A stretch of 64,000 nt of DNA from an uncultured bacterium (GTDB taxonomy: Bacteria > Cyanobacteriota > Vampirovibrionia > Gastranaerophilales > Gastranaerophilaceae). Where the stretch lies: NCBI GenBank assembly GCA_902761735.1, contig CACWLL010000007.1:1-64000 (forward strand), in the 5' to 3' direction. The notes beneath the pieces are model-generated. The model saw only the letters and a program-made list of their open reading frames with translations. It was not told the origin of the DNA and searched no databases. Shown here piece after piece: positions 7,581 to 16,318 of the stretch. Position numbers and translations under genes: made by a program. Position 1 is the stretch's first letter; each line of letters opens with the position of its first letter.

Positions 7581-7617
7581 CACCACATGTCCATATTTAG
7601 TTTTCAATTTACTAAAC
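7581..7617 (-). repeat. Partial copy of tRNA-Leu 5' end and upstream DNA
   Basis: Positions 7581-7617 match 7424-7460 at 33 of 37 bases. The copied part covers the first 12 bases of the tRNA and 25 bases of upstream sequence. The intact copy and this one are 157 bp apart. The DNA between them has no gene, only hairpin-forming sequence. Confidence 0.65.
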
Positions 7618-7682
7618 CCATACCGCACATTGCCGTATTTAGCCTAAATACAAAGTACCGTAAACATTATTTGATGTCAATA

Positions 7683-8636
7683 TTAACATAAGTGACAAGC
7701 GCTAAAATGATTTGGCCCAATCTCTTTTAATTGCGGAATCTTGGACTTGCAAGCCTCTGTACATTCGGTACACCTCGGGTGAAATCTGCAGCCGCTAATC
7801 TGCTGACTAATTGTTGGCGGTTGCCCCTGAATTATTGACAGCGTTTTTACGGTATTAGACGGTATTGAATTGAGTAATGCAACAGAATACGGATGCTTCG
7901 GATTTTTGAAGAAATCTGAGGTCGAAGCTTTTTCAACAATTCTTCCCGCATACATAACACTTATTTCATCCGAATTTTCTTTTACAAGCGCCAAATCATG
8001 TGTAATGAGTAAGACAGCTGTATTTTTTTCCTCTTTTATTTGCCTGATTAATTCCATTATTTGTGCCTGAATCGTGACGTCTAACGCCGTCGTTGGCTCA
8101 TCCGCTATTAATATCTCGGCATCACAGGCTAATGCCATTGCAATTATTGCTCTCTGTTTCATTCCGCCGGAAAATTCATGAGGATAATTTTTTAAACGCT
8201 CTTTTGCAGACGGTATCTGCACTGCATCAAAGGCTTCTGTCGCTTTTTTTATAGCCTCTTGCCCTACTAACCCTTGATGTATCTTTATCACCTCTAAAAG
8301 TTGGTCTCCGACTGTAAATAGCGGATTTAGAGATGTCATAGGATCTTGCGGGATTAAAGCTATCTTTTTGCCTCTAATTTTTTGCATTTCACTTGCGGAA
8401 TATTCTAATAAATTTTTGCCCGAATAAATAATTTCACCCGACGATATTTGTGCATTTTTCGGAAGTAATTGCAGTATACTCATTGCACTAATTGTTTTTC
8501 CGCAACCGGACTCTCCAACTAATGCCAATGTCTTGCCCTGTTCTATACTATATGAAACCCCGTACAGAGCCTGATGATAGCCTGTATCCGTATTGAATCC
8601 CAAATTTAAGTTATTTAGCTCAAGAATTTTTGCCAT
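7683..8636 (-). CDS. Oligopeptide/dipeptide ABC transporter ATPase (OppD/DppD type)
   Basis: A complete 317-residue ABC ATPase. Walker A is GESGCGKT (38-45), the Q-loop ALIPQDPMTSLNP, the signature FSGGMKQR, Walker B ILIADEPTTALD and the H-loop LLITHDLAL. The C-terminus has the oligopeptide-transporter extension with four cysteines (FHPRCTECTEACKS...SACHLC) found in OppD/DppD/NikD. Partners would be two permeases, a second ATPase and a binding protein, but none is adjacent, so this is an orphan ATPase locus here. TATAAT lies exactly six bases before the ATG (8643-8648) with TTGAAC 17 bp further upstream and no SD, suggesting a leaderless transcript. Confidence 0.88.
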   Translation of the reverse strand: MAKILELNNLNLGFNTDTGYHQALYGVSYSIEQGKTLALVGESGCGKTISAMSILQLLPKNAQISSGEIIYSGKNLLEYSASEMQKIRGKKIALIPQDPMTSLNPLFTVGDQLLEVIKIHQGLVGQEAIKKATEAFDAVQIPSAKERLKNYPHEFSGGMKQRAIIAMALACDAEILIADEPTTALDVTIQAQIMELIRQIKEEKNTAVLLITHDLALVKENSDEISVMYAGRIVEKASTSDFFKNPKHPYSVALLNSIPSNTVKTLSIIQGQPPTISQQISGCRFHPRCTECTEACKSKIPQLKEIGPNHFSACHLC

Positions 8637-8642
8637 ATTATA

Positions 8643-8671
8643 ATTATATTTAATTTAAGTTTTTTGTTCAA
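8643..8671 (-). promoter_or_regulatory. Promoter of the OppD-type gene, leaderless geometry
   Basis: On the minus strand TTGAAC (8671-8666), a 17-bp spacer, TATAAT (8648-8643), six bases, then ATG at 8636. The predicted +1 is the A of the start codon. Confidence 0.6.
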
Positions 8672-8805
8672 TAGCTAAGAGTGCAATTTTATCTTAACTT
8701 AAAATGTTACAATCTGTTAACAAAACTTTTAAGATATTAAAGTTTTAATAAATTTAAGCCGTATATACAGATAAAGTAACGGAATTAAAAGGAAAGGCAA
8801 CAACA

Positions 8806-11217
8806 ATGGGTTTAGCGGCATCACAAGCCAGATTATTATCAATAACCTCTCGTATGGCAGACAACGAGTTGCGTTCTCAGTTGATTAATGATGCAAAGAT
8901 GCGTTTAACAGCTGATTCTACAAGAGTCAGTGATGAATACATTGACGCTTTGAACCGCACTCAGTTGATGTTCCAAAACTTTGATGCTAAAGGTAATGAA
9001 GTATATCAAGATTTAACATTTAACTCATTAACGGCATACAGCTCATACAATACGCAATACGGCATTATTGATAATGCTAATAACTTGCTTGTATCAACAA
9101 AAGATGCAGCAAACTTTGAAGCCGCTAACGGAGACTTGGATACTTTCTTACTCCGCAACGGATTAATTAAAACAACAGATTATTTTGAAACACTTGAGAC
9201 TTCTCAAGAATTTAATGACGTATTAACAGACCCTCCTTCAGTTGCAGGGTTTAAAAAAGGTGTAGGCTACTATGATTCATTTGGAGTATGGCAGCCTATT
9301 ACTGATGATATAGCGGAATTAAAAGCTATGCATGAAGCAGAAATAGGTCCGACGGGTATTAACCACTACGGGCGTGATGCTCTTGAAAATTCGGTAGAAT
9401 ATGGAGATTATCTCACTCTTGTAGAAGATTATGCCGCCGCAAGAACTAATTACAGAGATACTATCAAGAGAAGAATGAGAGAATTCCTCGGCGGAAAATC
9501 CGAAATCAATGGAGTTAAATTTGAACAACATATTACACACGGTGGAAAAGATTATGGCGTCCAAAATTTCGAATGGCTATATAACAATGCGATAAAATAC
9601 TGTAACGGAGCTTTAAATGAAAACGGCGAAAGAACCGGTGAAACAGTTGATGGCATGGGACTACCGGAATTTAAAGAAGATTTTATTAAATTTGCAAACC
9701 TGATAGGTCTATCAGGCAGCGGGCCTTTAGCTGCAACCGGACCAATGGTGCAAAAAGCTCCTTATAGCGATGCTTTTATAGGTATATTAAATGAAAACCT
9801 TAACAAGTTAGACTTATACTCACGAGGCATAACTTCGGTCAATGAGTACTACACGGAAATGGCACCTATTGCTTATTTTGCAGTTGATGATGCAGGTAAT
9901 GTAGATACCAGCTTCGTTTATAAAGCTGTTGATTTAAACCTATTACCGGCAACAGACCCTAATAATCAGCAATTTGAAAACCAAGATAAATGGTACTTTA
10001 GAGATAAAGACGGAGAATTTTACACCGCACTACCTCCGGCAGGACAAAGCGGTCAATACTATTGGTTTGCCTTTGACGATTTTCCTAATCAGGAATTTCC
10101 TGATGAAAATCACAGAGTCCCGGCAACATTGGATGCAAACGGCAACTGGGTTCCGGGCACCATGGATAATGCAATAATGGGCGAAGTCATCATGTATGAT
10201 GAAATAACTTTGAGTGAAGAAGTTATTAATGATGCATTAAGATACCTATATACCGCATTTAGAGATAGTATAATTTCAAATTTAGATGAAAATTACTTTA
10301 TAGCTAATGATGAAGAAATTCAAAAAGCAAAGAATTTATATTTGCTGCGTTCTGAAAATCTTGCAAAATTCATATATGGTGAGGCTAACGGTACCATTGT
10401 AGCAAATCAATTATTCAATAATCCTGAATATTTTAACGAAAAAATGATGGACTATCTTGATAGCCCGAGTTGGGTTCTTTCTCAAAACGTTGGAATAAAA
10501 GATACTGATGGCGACGGAGAAACCGATATTCTTACGAAATCACACTGGAATCCTTTTGCAGCTATGTATCCTACAACAACAGTAATGGGCAATAACACTC
10601 CTGAAGAATTAAATATGGATGAATATGAAATTAGACCTATTTATGAAAGTGTAAACAGCTCTAAAATTACCGGCTATGAATTAAAGAATACCGGAACATA
10701 CGGTTACACCATAAACTATCAAGTTGTAAAAGATATGTTCATCTTAGACAATATGATGGAACACTACGGAGAACCTGTATACACTTGGATTGATCAGGAA
10801 AACAAAAACGAAGACGGTACGGCAAAAGCTGAATGGTATACAAATCTGTTTAACAGAATGCAACAGGGTTATAAACGTATTGAACCGGGAATTGCCGGAA
10901 ATCAAGAATGGTTACAATTTGCATTTGAAAGCGGATTGGTTCATATGGTACAAGTTAACCACAGAGATGAATGGGAAAATGCTTTGTACTCAAACTGCTC
11001 TAATATTACCGGAAGCCAAGCCGATGTAGATATTACACTTGCAGAAGCTAAATATAACAGAGAAATGGCTAAAATTCAGGCAAAAGACAGACAATATGAC
11101 ATTGAATTAAAAAATATTGATACCGAACATGAATCCGTAAAACAAGAATATGAATCTATAAAAGGTGTTATCGGTAAAAATATTGAACGTAACTATAAAA
11201 TACTTGTTCAAGGTTAA
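8806..11217 (+). CDS. Large 'MGLAASQAR' protein, possibly exported, unknown function
   Basis: The 803-residue product starts MGLAASQARLLSITSRMADN, an opening I associate with proteins of gut Melainabacteria and their neighbours; I know no assigned function. The N-terminal helix (1-50) and the C-terminal helix (about 740-803, ending in a coiled coil with VIGKNIERNYK) are built like flagellar rod/hook or type III secreted proteins, whose two ends pair. The middle is acidic and Asn/Tyr-rich, with a calcium-binding style DTDGDGETD loop at 566-574. There is no signal peptide, so any export would be non-Sec. SD aaaaggaaagg precedes the ATG. The gene stands alone, convergent with the CheR-like gene 5 bp downstream. 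Confidence 0.6.
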   Translation: MGLAASQARLLSITSRMADNELRSQLINDAKMRLTADSTRVSDEYIDALNRTQLMFQNFDAKGNEVYQDLTFNSLTAYSSYNTQYGIIDNANNLLVSTKDAANFEAANGDLDTFLLRNGLIKTTDYFETLETSQEFNDVLTDPPSVAGFKKGVGYYDSFGVWQPITDDIAELKAMHEAEIGPTGINHYGRDALENSVEYGDYLTLVEDYAAARTNYRDTIKRRMREFLGGKSEINGVKFEQHITHGGKDYGVQNFEWLYNNAIKYCNGALNENGERTGETVDGMGLPEFKEDFIKFANLIGLSGSGPLAATGPMVQKAPYSDAFIGILNENLNKLDLYSRGITSVNEYYTEMAPIAYFAVDDAGNVDTSFVYKAVDLNLLPATDPNNQQFENQDKWYFRDKDGEFYTALPPAGQSGQYYWFAFDDFPNQEFPDENHRVPATLDANGNWVPGTMDNAIMGEVIMYDEITLSEEVINDALRYLYTAFRDSIISNLDENYFIANDEEIQKAKNLYLLRSENLAKFIYGEANGTIVANQLFNNPEYFNEKMMDYLDSPSWVLSQNVGIKDTDGDGETDILTKSHWNPFAAMYPTTTVMGNNTPEELNMDEYEIRPIYESVNSSKITGYELKNTGTYGYTINYQVVKDMFILDNMMEHYGEPVYTWIDQENKNEDGTAKAEWYTNLFNRMQQGYKRIEPGIAGNQEWLQFAFESGLVHMVQVNHRDEWENALYSNCSNITGSQADVDITLAEAKYNREMAKIQAKDRQYDIELKNIDTEHESVKQEYESIKGVIGKNIERNYKILVQG

Positions 11218-11222
11218 CTCCA

Positions 11223-12038
11223 TCAATAATCTCTCATGTTCACCTTATTAAATGTCCTCATATCATCAAAATAATTTGAGCCGGATTTATCATATACGTT
11301 TAACAACTCCGGATGCATTGAAAACCCGTACATATTTTTTATGGTAAGAGGACACATAAACTCATCATATCCACCTATTGAAAGATATGAGTTTTTGTCT
11401 GTTTTTTGAGATAATTTGTGTAAATAAGCTTTCTGATTCGGATGCAAATACACCCACATGTTTCTGCTAAATATTAAATTATTTTTATCAGAAATAGTAT
11501 CAACATATTCATTTACATCAGCAATTATGACTTTTATTTTCTTTAATAATTCGGGACTGACGGTAAAAGCTGTTAACAGTTTTTGATTATCAGTATCTCC
11601 TATTCTGCCTGATAAATGAGAATATCCCGTTCTTTTTAAATATTTGTTCAAATTATTATTCGTATAATGATTGATTCTTACTTCATCATCAGGTGCCAAA
11701 TCAATAATTCCGTTTCTGATTTTATTCAAAATAATATCATCATTATCAACTGCTATAATCGGAAAATATTTATCACTTTCATTGCCTAATTTGGTATCTA
11801 AAATCATGGCTATGGATAAAGCCTCAGAGCAATCTGAACACGCAAGAGAATAAACATGTACTTTTTCTGTGTTGTCATATTTATCTATAAAAAAATCAAA
11901 ACTTTTATTCCACAAATAATCATTTTTAAAACAACACGTAGAGGATTCATGGTCAAGCATATGTGGTTTATCCGACATATATACTTTCCTGTAAGAAGTA
12001 CCAAATACCGGCTGATAAGATAGTTTTGAAATAATCAT
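11223..12038 (-). CDS. CheR-like methyltransferase domain protein
   Basis: The 271-residue protein has features of CheR-type methyltransferases: VHVYSLACSDCSEALSIAM (about 57-75) at the SAM-binding loop position, IIAVDNDDIILNKIRNGI for the acidic strand and following helix, and DKNNLIFSRNMWVYL for motif IV ('vifCRNVliYf' in CheR). The classical GCSTGEE is replaced by ACSDCSE, so catalysis is uncertain. The N-terminus includes SYQPVFGTSYRK, an 'FG' tag also seen in neighbouring lineage-specific proteins. It converges with the MGLAASQAR gene. It may be paralogous to the 3366 gene, although overall identity looks low. Confidence 0.55.
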   Translation of the reverse strand: MIISKLSYQPVFGTSYRKVYMSDKPHMLDHESSTCCFKNDYLWNKSFDFFIDKYDNTEKVHVYSLACSDCSEALSIAMILDTKLGNESDKYFPIIAVDNDDIILNKIRNGIIDLAPDDEVRINHYTNNNLNKYLKRTGYSHLSGRIGDTDNQKLLTAFTVSPELLKKIKVIIADVNEYVDTISDKNNLIFSRNMWVYLHPNQKAYLHKLSQKTDKNSYLSIGGYDEFMCPLTIKNMYGFSMHPELLNVYDKSGSNYFDDMRTFNKVNMRDY

Positions 12039-12079
12039 AATAAACTTAAACGATGTAAATATATTTTTTTGCTAATAAT

Positions 12080-12108
12080 TTGCACTCATAAAATATTTTA
12101 GATAAAAT
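12080..12108 (+). promoter_or_regulatory. Promoter of the sugar permease operon, leaderless geometry
   Basis: TTGCAC (12080-12085), 17 bp, TAAAAT (12103-12108), then six bases to ATG 12115. No Shine-Dalgarno is present. Confidence 0.55.
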
Positions 12109-12114
12109 TAACTT

Positions 12115-12987
12115 ATGTTTAAATACTATGGGAAATATGTACCATATTTGTTTCTATTGCCTGCTGCGGTAATTTTAATTATATTCTTTTTTATACCGTT
12201 TTTTCAGACAGTATATTTAAGTTTTTTCGATTACTCATCAAGTATATATAACCCTGTTGCCATCGGGTTTGACAACTATATAAAGCTTTTACAAAGCCCT
12301 GTTTTTTATAAAGTAATGTGGAACACCTTTCTTTATTTGTTTATAGCCGTTCCAATTCTGGCAATATTTCCATTATTTATTGCAATTTTAATCAACCAAA
12401 AAATCCGAGGAGTAACTTTATATAAAATACTTATATATCTGCCGGTAATTGTATCTATTGTAGTGGCAGCAATTGCATTTAAATGGTTATATGCCGATCA
12501 GGGTATATTAAATTATTTAGTGACAAAATCAGGTTTTGCCCCAATAGGATGGCTGACCAGTCCTAAATGGGCGTTACTGTCTGTTGTCATAGTTACGATA
12601 TGGAAGGGTATCGGATACTATATGATAATATACCTTGCGGCACTAATGAGCGTTCCGCAAGAATTATACGAAGCGTGTGATATTGACGGAGCAAGTTTTT
12701 TAAGAAAGCACTTAACCGTCACAATTCCGCATATAATGCCTACAATTGCCTTGGTGACAACCATCAGTGCGATATCAGCGATGAAAGTCTTTGCAGAAAT
12801 TTATGTTATGACAAAAGGCGGTCCGTTAAATTCAAGCAAAACTATTGTGTATTATATTTATGAAAGAGCCTTTGAAAATTTAGATTTAGGTTTTGCCTCT
12901 GCGATGGCTGTAGTTCTGCTAATAATTGTTATGATATTTTCATTCATAAACATCTTTTGTTTTGAAAGAAAAAAATATGATTTGTAG
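12115..12987 (+). CDS. Carbohydrate ABC transporter permease (MalF/UgpA type)
   Basis: The 290-residue integral membrane protein has six predicted transmembrane segments, starting with VPYLFLLPAAVILIIFFFIPF. The cytoplasmic ATPase-docking loop reads EACDIDGASFLRKHLTVTIP, matching the EAA...G...IxLP consensus of sugar permeases. It pairs with the second permease 19 bp downstream. The solute-binding protein and ATPase expected for a CUT1 transporter are not in the neighbourhood, so they are probably encoded elsewhere. The substrate cannot be read from sequence. Transcription seems leaderless from TAAAAT six bases upstream of the ATG. Confidence 0.88.
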   Translation: MFKYYGKYVPYLFLLPAAVILIIFFFIPFFQTVYLSFFDYSSSIYNPVAIGFDNYIKLLQSPVFYKVMWNTFLYLFIAVPILAIFPLFIAILINQKIRGVTLYKILIYLPVIVSIVVAAIAFKWLYADQGILNYLVTKSGFAPIGWLTSPKWALLSVVIVTIWKGIGYYMIIYLAALMSVPQELYEACDIDGASFLRKHLTVTIPHIMPTIALVTTISAISAMKVFAEIYVMTKGGPLNSSKTIVYYIYERAFENLDLGFASAMAVVLLIIVMIFSFINIFCFERKKYDL

Positions 12988-13006
12988 AAAAGGAATAGAA
13001 TAACAG

Positions 13007-13876
13007 GTGAAAAAAATATTTGAAATAATGCAAAATAAAATAAAAATAGATAAGATAGCTACGCATTCTATCCTTATATTTGTTTCTTTGCTTTCTATAT
13101 TCCCGTTTATATGGTTAATTTCAACCTCTCTAAAAGGAAGCGGTGAAAATATATTTGCATATCCGCCAACAATTATGCCGCAGGATTTCACATGGGCAAA
13201 CTACACAGGGGTATGGAATAAAGTTGACTTTATCGGATACTTTGTAAACAGTATGATTGTAGCAGGCGGAACCGTTATTCTTAACCTTATACTATCGGCA
13301 ATGGCGGGGTACCCTTTGGCAAGAATGGAATTTAAGGGGAAAAAAGTGGCTTTCTTTTCTGTATTGGCAACAATTATGATACCATTTCAGGCAATAATGC
13401 TGCCTGTTTATTTGATAACGTTAAAACTTCATCTTGTAGACAGCGTAAACAATATTGCAGGATTTATCGGGTTAATAATGCCATTTGCAGTTTCCGCCTT
13501 TGGAATATTTTTAATGAGGCAAGCATTCTTAGGTATTCCAAGAGAAATGGAAGAAGCTGCTATTGTTGACGGATGTAATGTTTGGCAGTTATTCTGGAAA
13601 GTATTATTACCTATGGTAAAACCATCTCTTGCCGTCCTTGCAATATTTACATTCATCGGTTCTTGGGGTGAATTTTTATGGCCGAGTATTGTTTTAACAA
13701 AAGAGAGCATGTATACATTACCAGTAGGGGTTAACAATTTACAGGGAATGTTTAGTTCTAACTGGAGATTCATCGCTGCCGGTTCTATACTCTCAACAAT
13801 ACCCATACTAATATTTTTCTTATGTATGCAAAGGTACTTTATCTCAGGAGAAAATGACGGTGCTATAAAAGGTTAA
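13007..13876 (+). CDS. Carbohydrate ABC transporter permease (MalG/UgpE type)
   Basis: The 289-residue partner permease has six membrane segments and the docking loop EEAAIVDGCNVWQLFWKVLLP, a good EAA motif of the MalG subfamily. The start is GTG (13007), 19 bp after the first permease. A weak ribosome site (aaagga) lies about 12 bases upstream, and there is no better in-frame ATG near it. With the 12115 product it would form the transmembrane channel of a sugar importer. The PfkB-type kinase at 15105 might act on an imported substrate, but it is separated by an oppositely oriented gene. Confidence 0.88.
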   Translation: MKKIFEIMQNKIKIDKIATHSILIFVSLLSIFPFIWLISTSLKGSGENIFAYPPTIMPQDFTWANYTGVWNKVDFIGYFVNSMIVAGGTVILNLILSAMAGYPLARMEFKGKKVAFFSVLATIMIPFQAIMLPVYLITLKLHLVDSVNNIAGFIGLIMPFAVSAFGIFLMRQAFLGIPREMEEAAIVDGCNVWQLFWKVLLPMVKPSLAVLAIFTFIGSWGEFLWPSIVLTKESMYTLPVGVNNLQGMFSSNWRFIAAGSILSTIPILIFFLCMQRYFISGENDGAIKG

Positions 13877-13878
13877 AA

Positions 13879-14979
13879 TCAATCATTTGAGGCTTTGTCT
13901 AATTCGTCTATTTCTTCATCTAAATTATCTTCATCTCTGAACACATATCTGGCAGAACATTTTTTTAAATTCTCATACATAGCTTTATCAAGCTCTTCTG
14001 TTGCAACAATCTTTCCGTTTATATATGTTAAGCCGCCATATGAAGCATTCGCATCTTTATCAAACTCATCGGATAAATATTTCAAACCGTCATCATCTTT
14101 CAAAATTTGACGAGTTATATCACTCATAACTTCAAATACATACCTTGATTCATTTGTATCACTTTTTTCACCGGACACAATAGCACTGGCTTTGTGAACT
14201 TCTTTAAGTGCTTCTTTATAATACTTTAGATGATTCAATAACACTGCTAAATTATAATGCGCCTCATAATTCAGCGGTTGCAGCTCTATTGCCTTACAAT
14301 ATGTCAAACCCGCAAGATTATAATCACCGTTCAAATGATAAGCCAAAGCCAAATTATATCTTGCATCATAATCCTTCTTTAATATTTTTACGGCTTCCTG
14401 ATAAGCTTGTATTGCTTTCATAAGATATAATTGGTGATTCTTTGTATCGTTATCCATATATGTCGATTTTTGCCTGTATGCAACCCCTTTATTATAATAA
14501 GCAAGTCCGATATTTGTTTTATAACTTCTCAAATTATTAAATACAAAAGGAATGTAAACGAGTTTGCGTCTTATTCCAAGTATTTTATCATACTGAGCAA
14601 TTGCGCCGTCAAAATCTCCCAACTTTTCTGAAGATACAATACCATAATTCATTCTTGCCAATACATAATTGGGATTATGCTTAATAGCGTTACCATACGC
14701 ATCAACCGCAGCATAGTAATCCTCATAAACCACATATAAATTCCCCAGATTAAACCATGCTCCATAATGCTCAGGATATAACTCCAATCCCCTTTTATAT
14801 TCATCAATAGCCTTTTGAAAATTAGCTTTACGTAAATAACCGTCACCCTTTGCTACATAATACATACCCTGAACTTTATGCCATTGCTTCTCATACCATT
14901 GCGGATACATAAATATTGAAGCGACAAAGGCTGCAAACAATAAAAATTTTATTAATCGTCTTAAAAATATCTTGAACAC
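13879..14979 (-). CDS. TPR-repeat protein with N-terminal membrane anchor
   Basis: The 366-residue protein starts at GTG (SD taggag) with a basic N-terminus and one transmembrane helix (about 12-25). At least five tetratricopeptide repeats follow, for example YGAWFNLGNLYVVYEDYYAA, DARYNLALAYHLNGDYNLAG and YEAHYNLAVLLNHLKYYKEA. The C-terminal 90 residues are acidic and end EEIDELDKASND. TPR domains are protein-binding scaffolds. With a single anchor it should sit at the inner membrane with repeats on one face. Its partners are unknown. It converges with the sugar permease gene 2 bp away. Confidence 0.8.
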   Translation of the reverse strand: MFKIFLRRLIKFLLFAAFVASIFMYPQWYEKQWHKVQGMYYVAKGDGYLRKANFQKAIDEYKRGLELYPEHYGAWFNLGNLYVVYEDYYAAVDAYGNAIKHNPNYVLARMNYGIVSSEKLGDFDGAIAQYDKILGIRRKLVYIPFVFNNLRSYKTNIGLAYYNKGVAYRQKSTYMDNDTKNHQLYLMKAIQAYQEAVKILKKDYDARYNLALAYHLNGDYNLAGLTYCKAIELQPLNYEAHYNLAVLLNHLKYYKEALKEVHKASAIVSGEKSDTNESRYVFEVMSDITRQILKDDDGLKYLSDEFDKDANASYGGLTYINGKIVATEELDKAMYENLKKCSARYVFRDEDNLDEEIDELDKASND

Positions 14980-15104
14980 GAGCTTCTCCTATATTAATAT
15001 TAATTGTTTTTTTTATAAAAAGCAATTTGTATCAATATTTTAACCATAAAAATTTTATGATATAATTCTTTTAAGAATAGCGTAGAAGCAACAGGAGGGA
15101 AATT

Positions 15105-16151
15105 ATGTTTGATGTTATTACAATAGGCAGTGCCACTATGGATGTTTTTGTTGAATGCGAAGATGCAAATATTGTTTCCGTTTCTACAAAGGATAAAAAG
15201 TCCGAATTTATGAGTTACAGATACGGAGCAAAAGTTGAGATATCTGACTTTGCATCCCGTGTCGGCGGAGGAGGAGTAAATACTGCTGTTAACTTTGCCA
15301 ATTTAGGATTTAAGACAAGTGCTATTTTTAAAATAGGAGATGATATCTATTCTGAAGGTATTATTAAATCTTTTGAAAATACAAAAGTAGATTTGTCAAA
15401 CAAAATCCAAGACCCGAAAGATAGCACAGGTTTTTCAATAATACTTGTAAGCTTCCAAGGGGACAGAACAGTATTGGCACACAGAGGCGCAAATGCTCAT
15501 ATAAGGAAATCAGAAATCAATTTTGATGCAATAAAAAATTCAAAACTTTTATATATTGCCCCGCTTAACGGGGAAAGCAACCGGGTATTAGACGATATAG
15601 TTCATTTTGCAAAAGAAAATGATGTATATGTATGTTTTAATGCAGGTTCTACGAGCATTAAAAAGGGATTTAATTACTTAAAAGGGATTTTAGAGACAGC
15701 GCAAATCGTTGTAATGAATAAGGAGGAGGCTTCTCTTGCGACAAAAATAGAAGTAAGACCTGACACAAGAGATACAAAATATTCGGAAGAAGATATCCAT
15801 CCTGACGTAAAAGAAATGCTTAAAAAGCTAAAAGTTACTGAATATCAAATTATTGTAATCACAGATGGCGGAAATGGAGCATACGCATATAACGGAAAAG
15901 AATTTTATTATTGTCCGGTATTTGACGGACCTGTTGTATCGACATTAGGTGCAGGGGATGCCTTTGCATCAACTCTATGCGGAGCACTTGCGACAACAGA
16001 CCTAAATATTGGTAAATCACTAATGATGGCATCGGTAAATTCAGCAGGAGTTGTTTCCGAATTTGGGGCTACACAGGGATTGCTAACTTTTGAAGAAATA
16101 GAGCAGAAGCTTTCAGAACGTCCGGAATACACTTATAAGATTGTAGGATAG
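15105..16151 (+). CDS. PfkB-family carbohydrate/nucleoside kinase
   Basis: The 348-residue protein has the ribokinase fold: N-terminal DVITIGSATMDVFVE, glycine-rich GGGGVNTAVNFANLG (PfkB signature 1 region) and VSTLGAGDAFASTLCGAL (signature 2). The GAGD anion hole and catalytic Asp are present, but the conserved Asp two residues before the usual 'TxGAGD' is Ser (VVSTLGAGDAF). The insert EVRPDTRDTKYSEEDIHPDV (about 220-240) is longer than usual. Family members phosphorylate sugars or nucleosides with ATP; the substrate is not readable. SD caggaggg precedes the ATG. It is monocistronic, followed by tRNA-Leu(CAG). Confidence 0.85.
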   Translation: MFDVITIGSATMDVFVECEDANIVSVSTKDKKSEFMSYRYGAKVEISDFASRVGGGGVNTAVNFANLGFKTSAIFKIGDDIYSEGIIKSFENTKVDLSNKIQDPKDSTGFSIILVSFQGDRTVLAHRGANAHIRKSEINFDAIKNSKLLYIAPLNGESNRVLDDIVHFAKENDVYVCFNAGSTSIKKGFNYLKGILETAQIVVMNKEEASLATKIEVRPDTRDTKYSEEDIHPDVKEMLKKLKVTEYQIIVITDGGNGAYAYNGKEFYYCPVFDGPVVSTLGAGDAFASTLCGALATTDLNIGKSLMMASVNSAGVVSEFGATQGLLTFEEIEQKLSERPEYTYKIVG

Positions 16152-16154
16152 ATG

Positions 16155-16182
16155 TTTACAGAAGATTTTGATATGATATAAT
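16155..16182 (+). promoter_or_regulatory. Promoter of tRNA-Leu(CAG)
   Basis: TTTACA (16155-16160), a 16-bp spacer and TATAAT (16177-16182), about 30 bp before the mature tRNA 5' end. Confidence 0.65.
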
Positions 16183-16212
16183 TAGTCTGTTATAAAAGCA
16201 TAATAGACTTAA

Positions 16213-16293
16213 GCCGAAGTGGTGGAATGGTAGACACGTGCGTTTCAGGTGCGTATGGAGCAATCCGTGGGGGTTCAAGTCCCCCCTTCGGCA
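16213..16293 (+). tRNA. tRNA-Leu, anticodon CAG
   Basis: Class II tRNA. The acceptor GCCGAAG pairs with CTTCGGC, discriminator A. The D-arm is GGTGGAATGGTAGACAC, the anticodon loop TTTCAGG gives CAG, a long variable arm (about ATGGAGCAATCCGT) follows, and the T-arm is GGGGGTTCAAGTCCCCC. CCA is not encoded. The anticodon stem relies on G-T pairs at its ends. Confidence 0.93.
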
Positions 16294-16318
16294 ATATACA
16301 GGTAAATCGTAATAAAGA

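Noticed and set aside
13429..13806. 125-codon minus-strand frame inside the second sugar permease
   Set aside because: The permease with its EAA motif is certain; this is its antisense.
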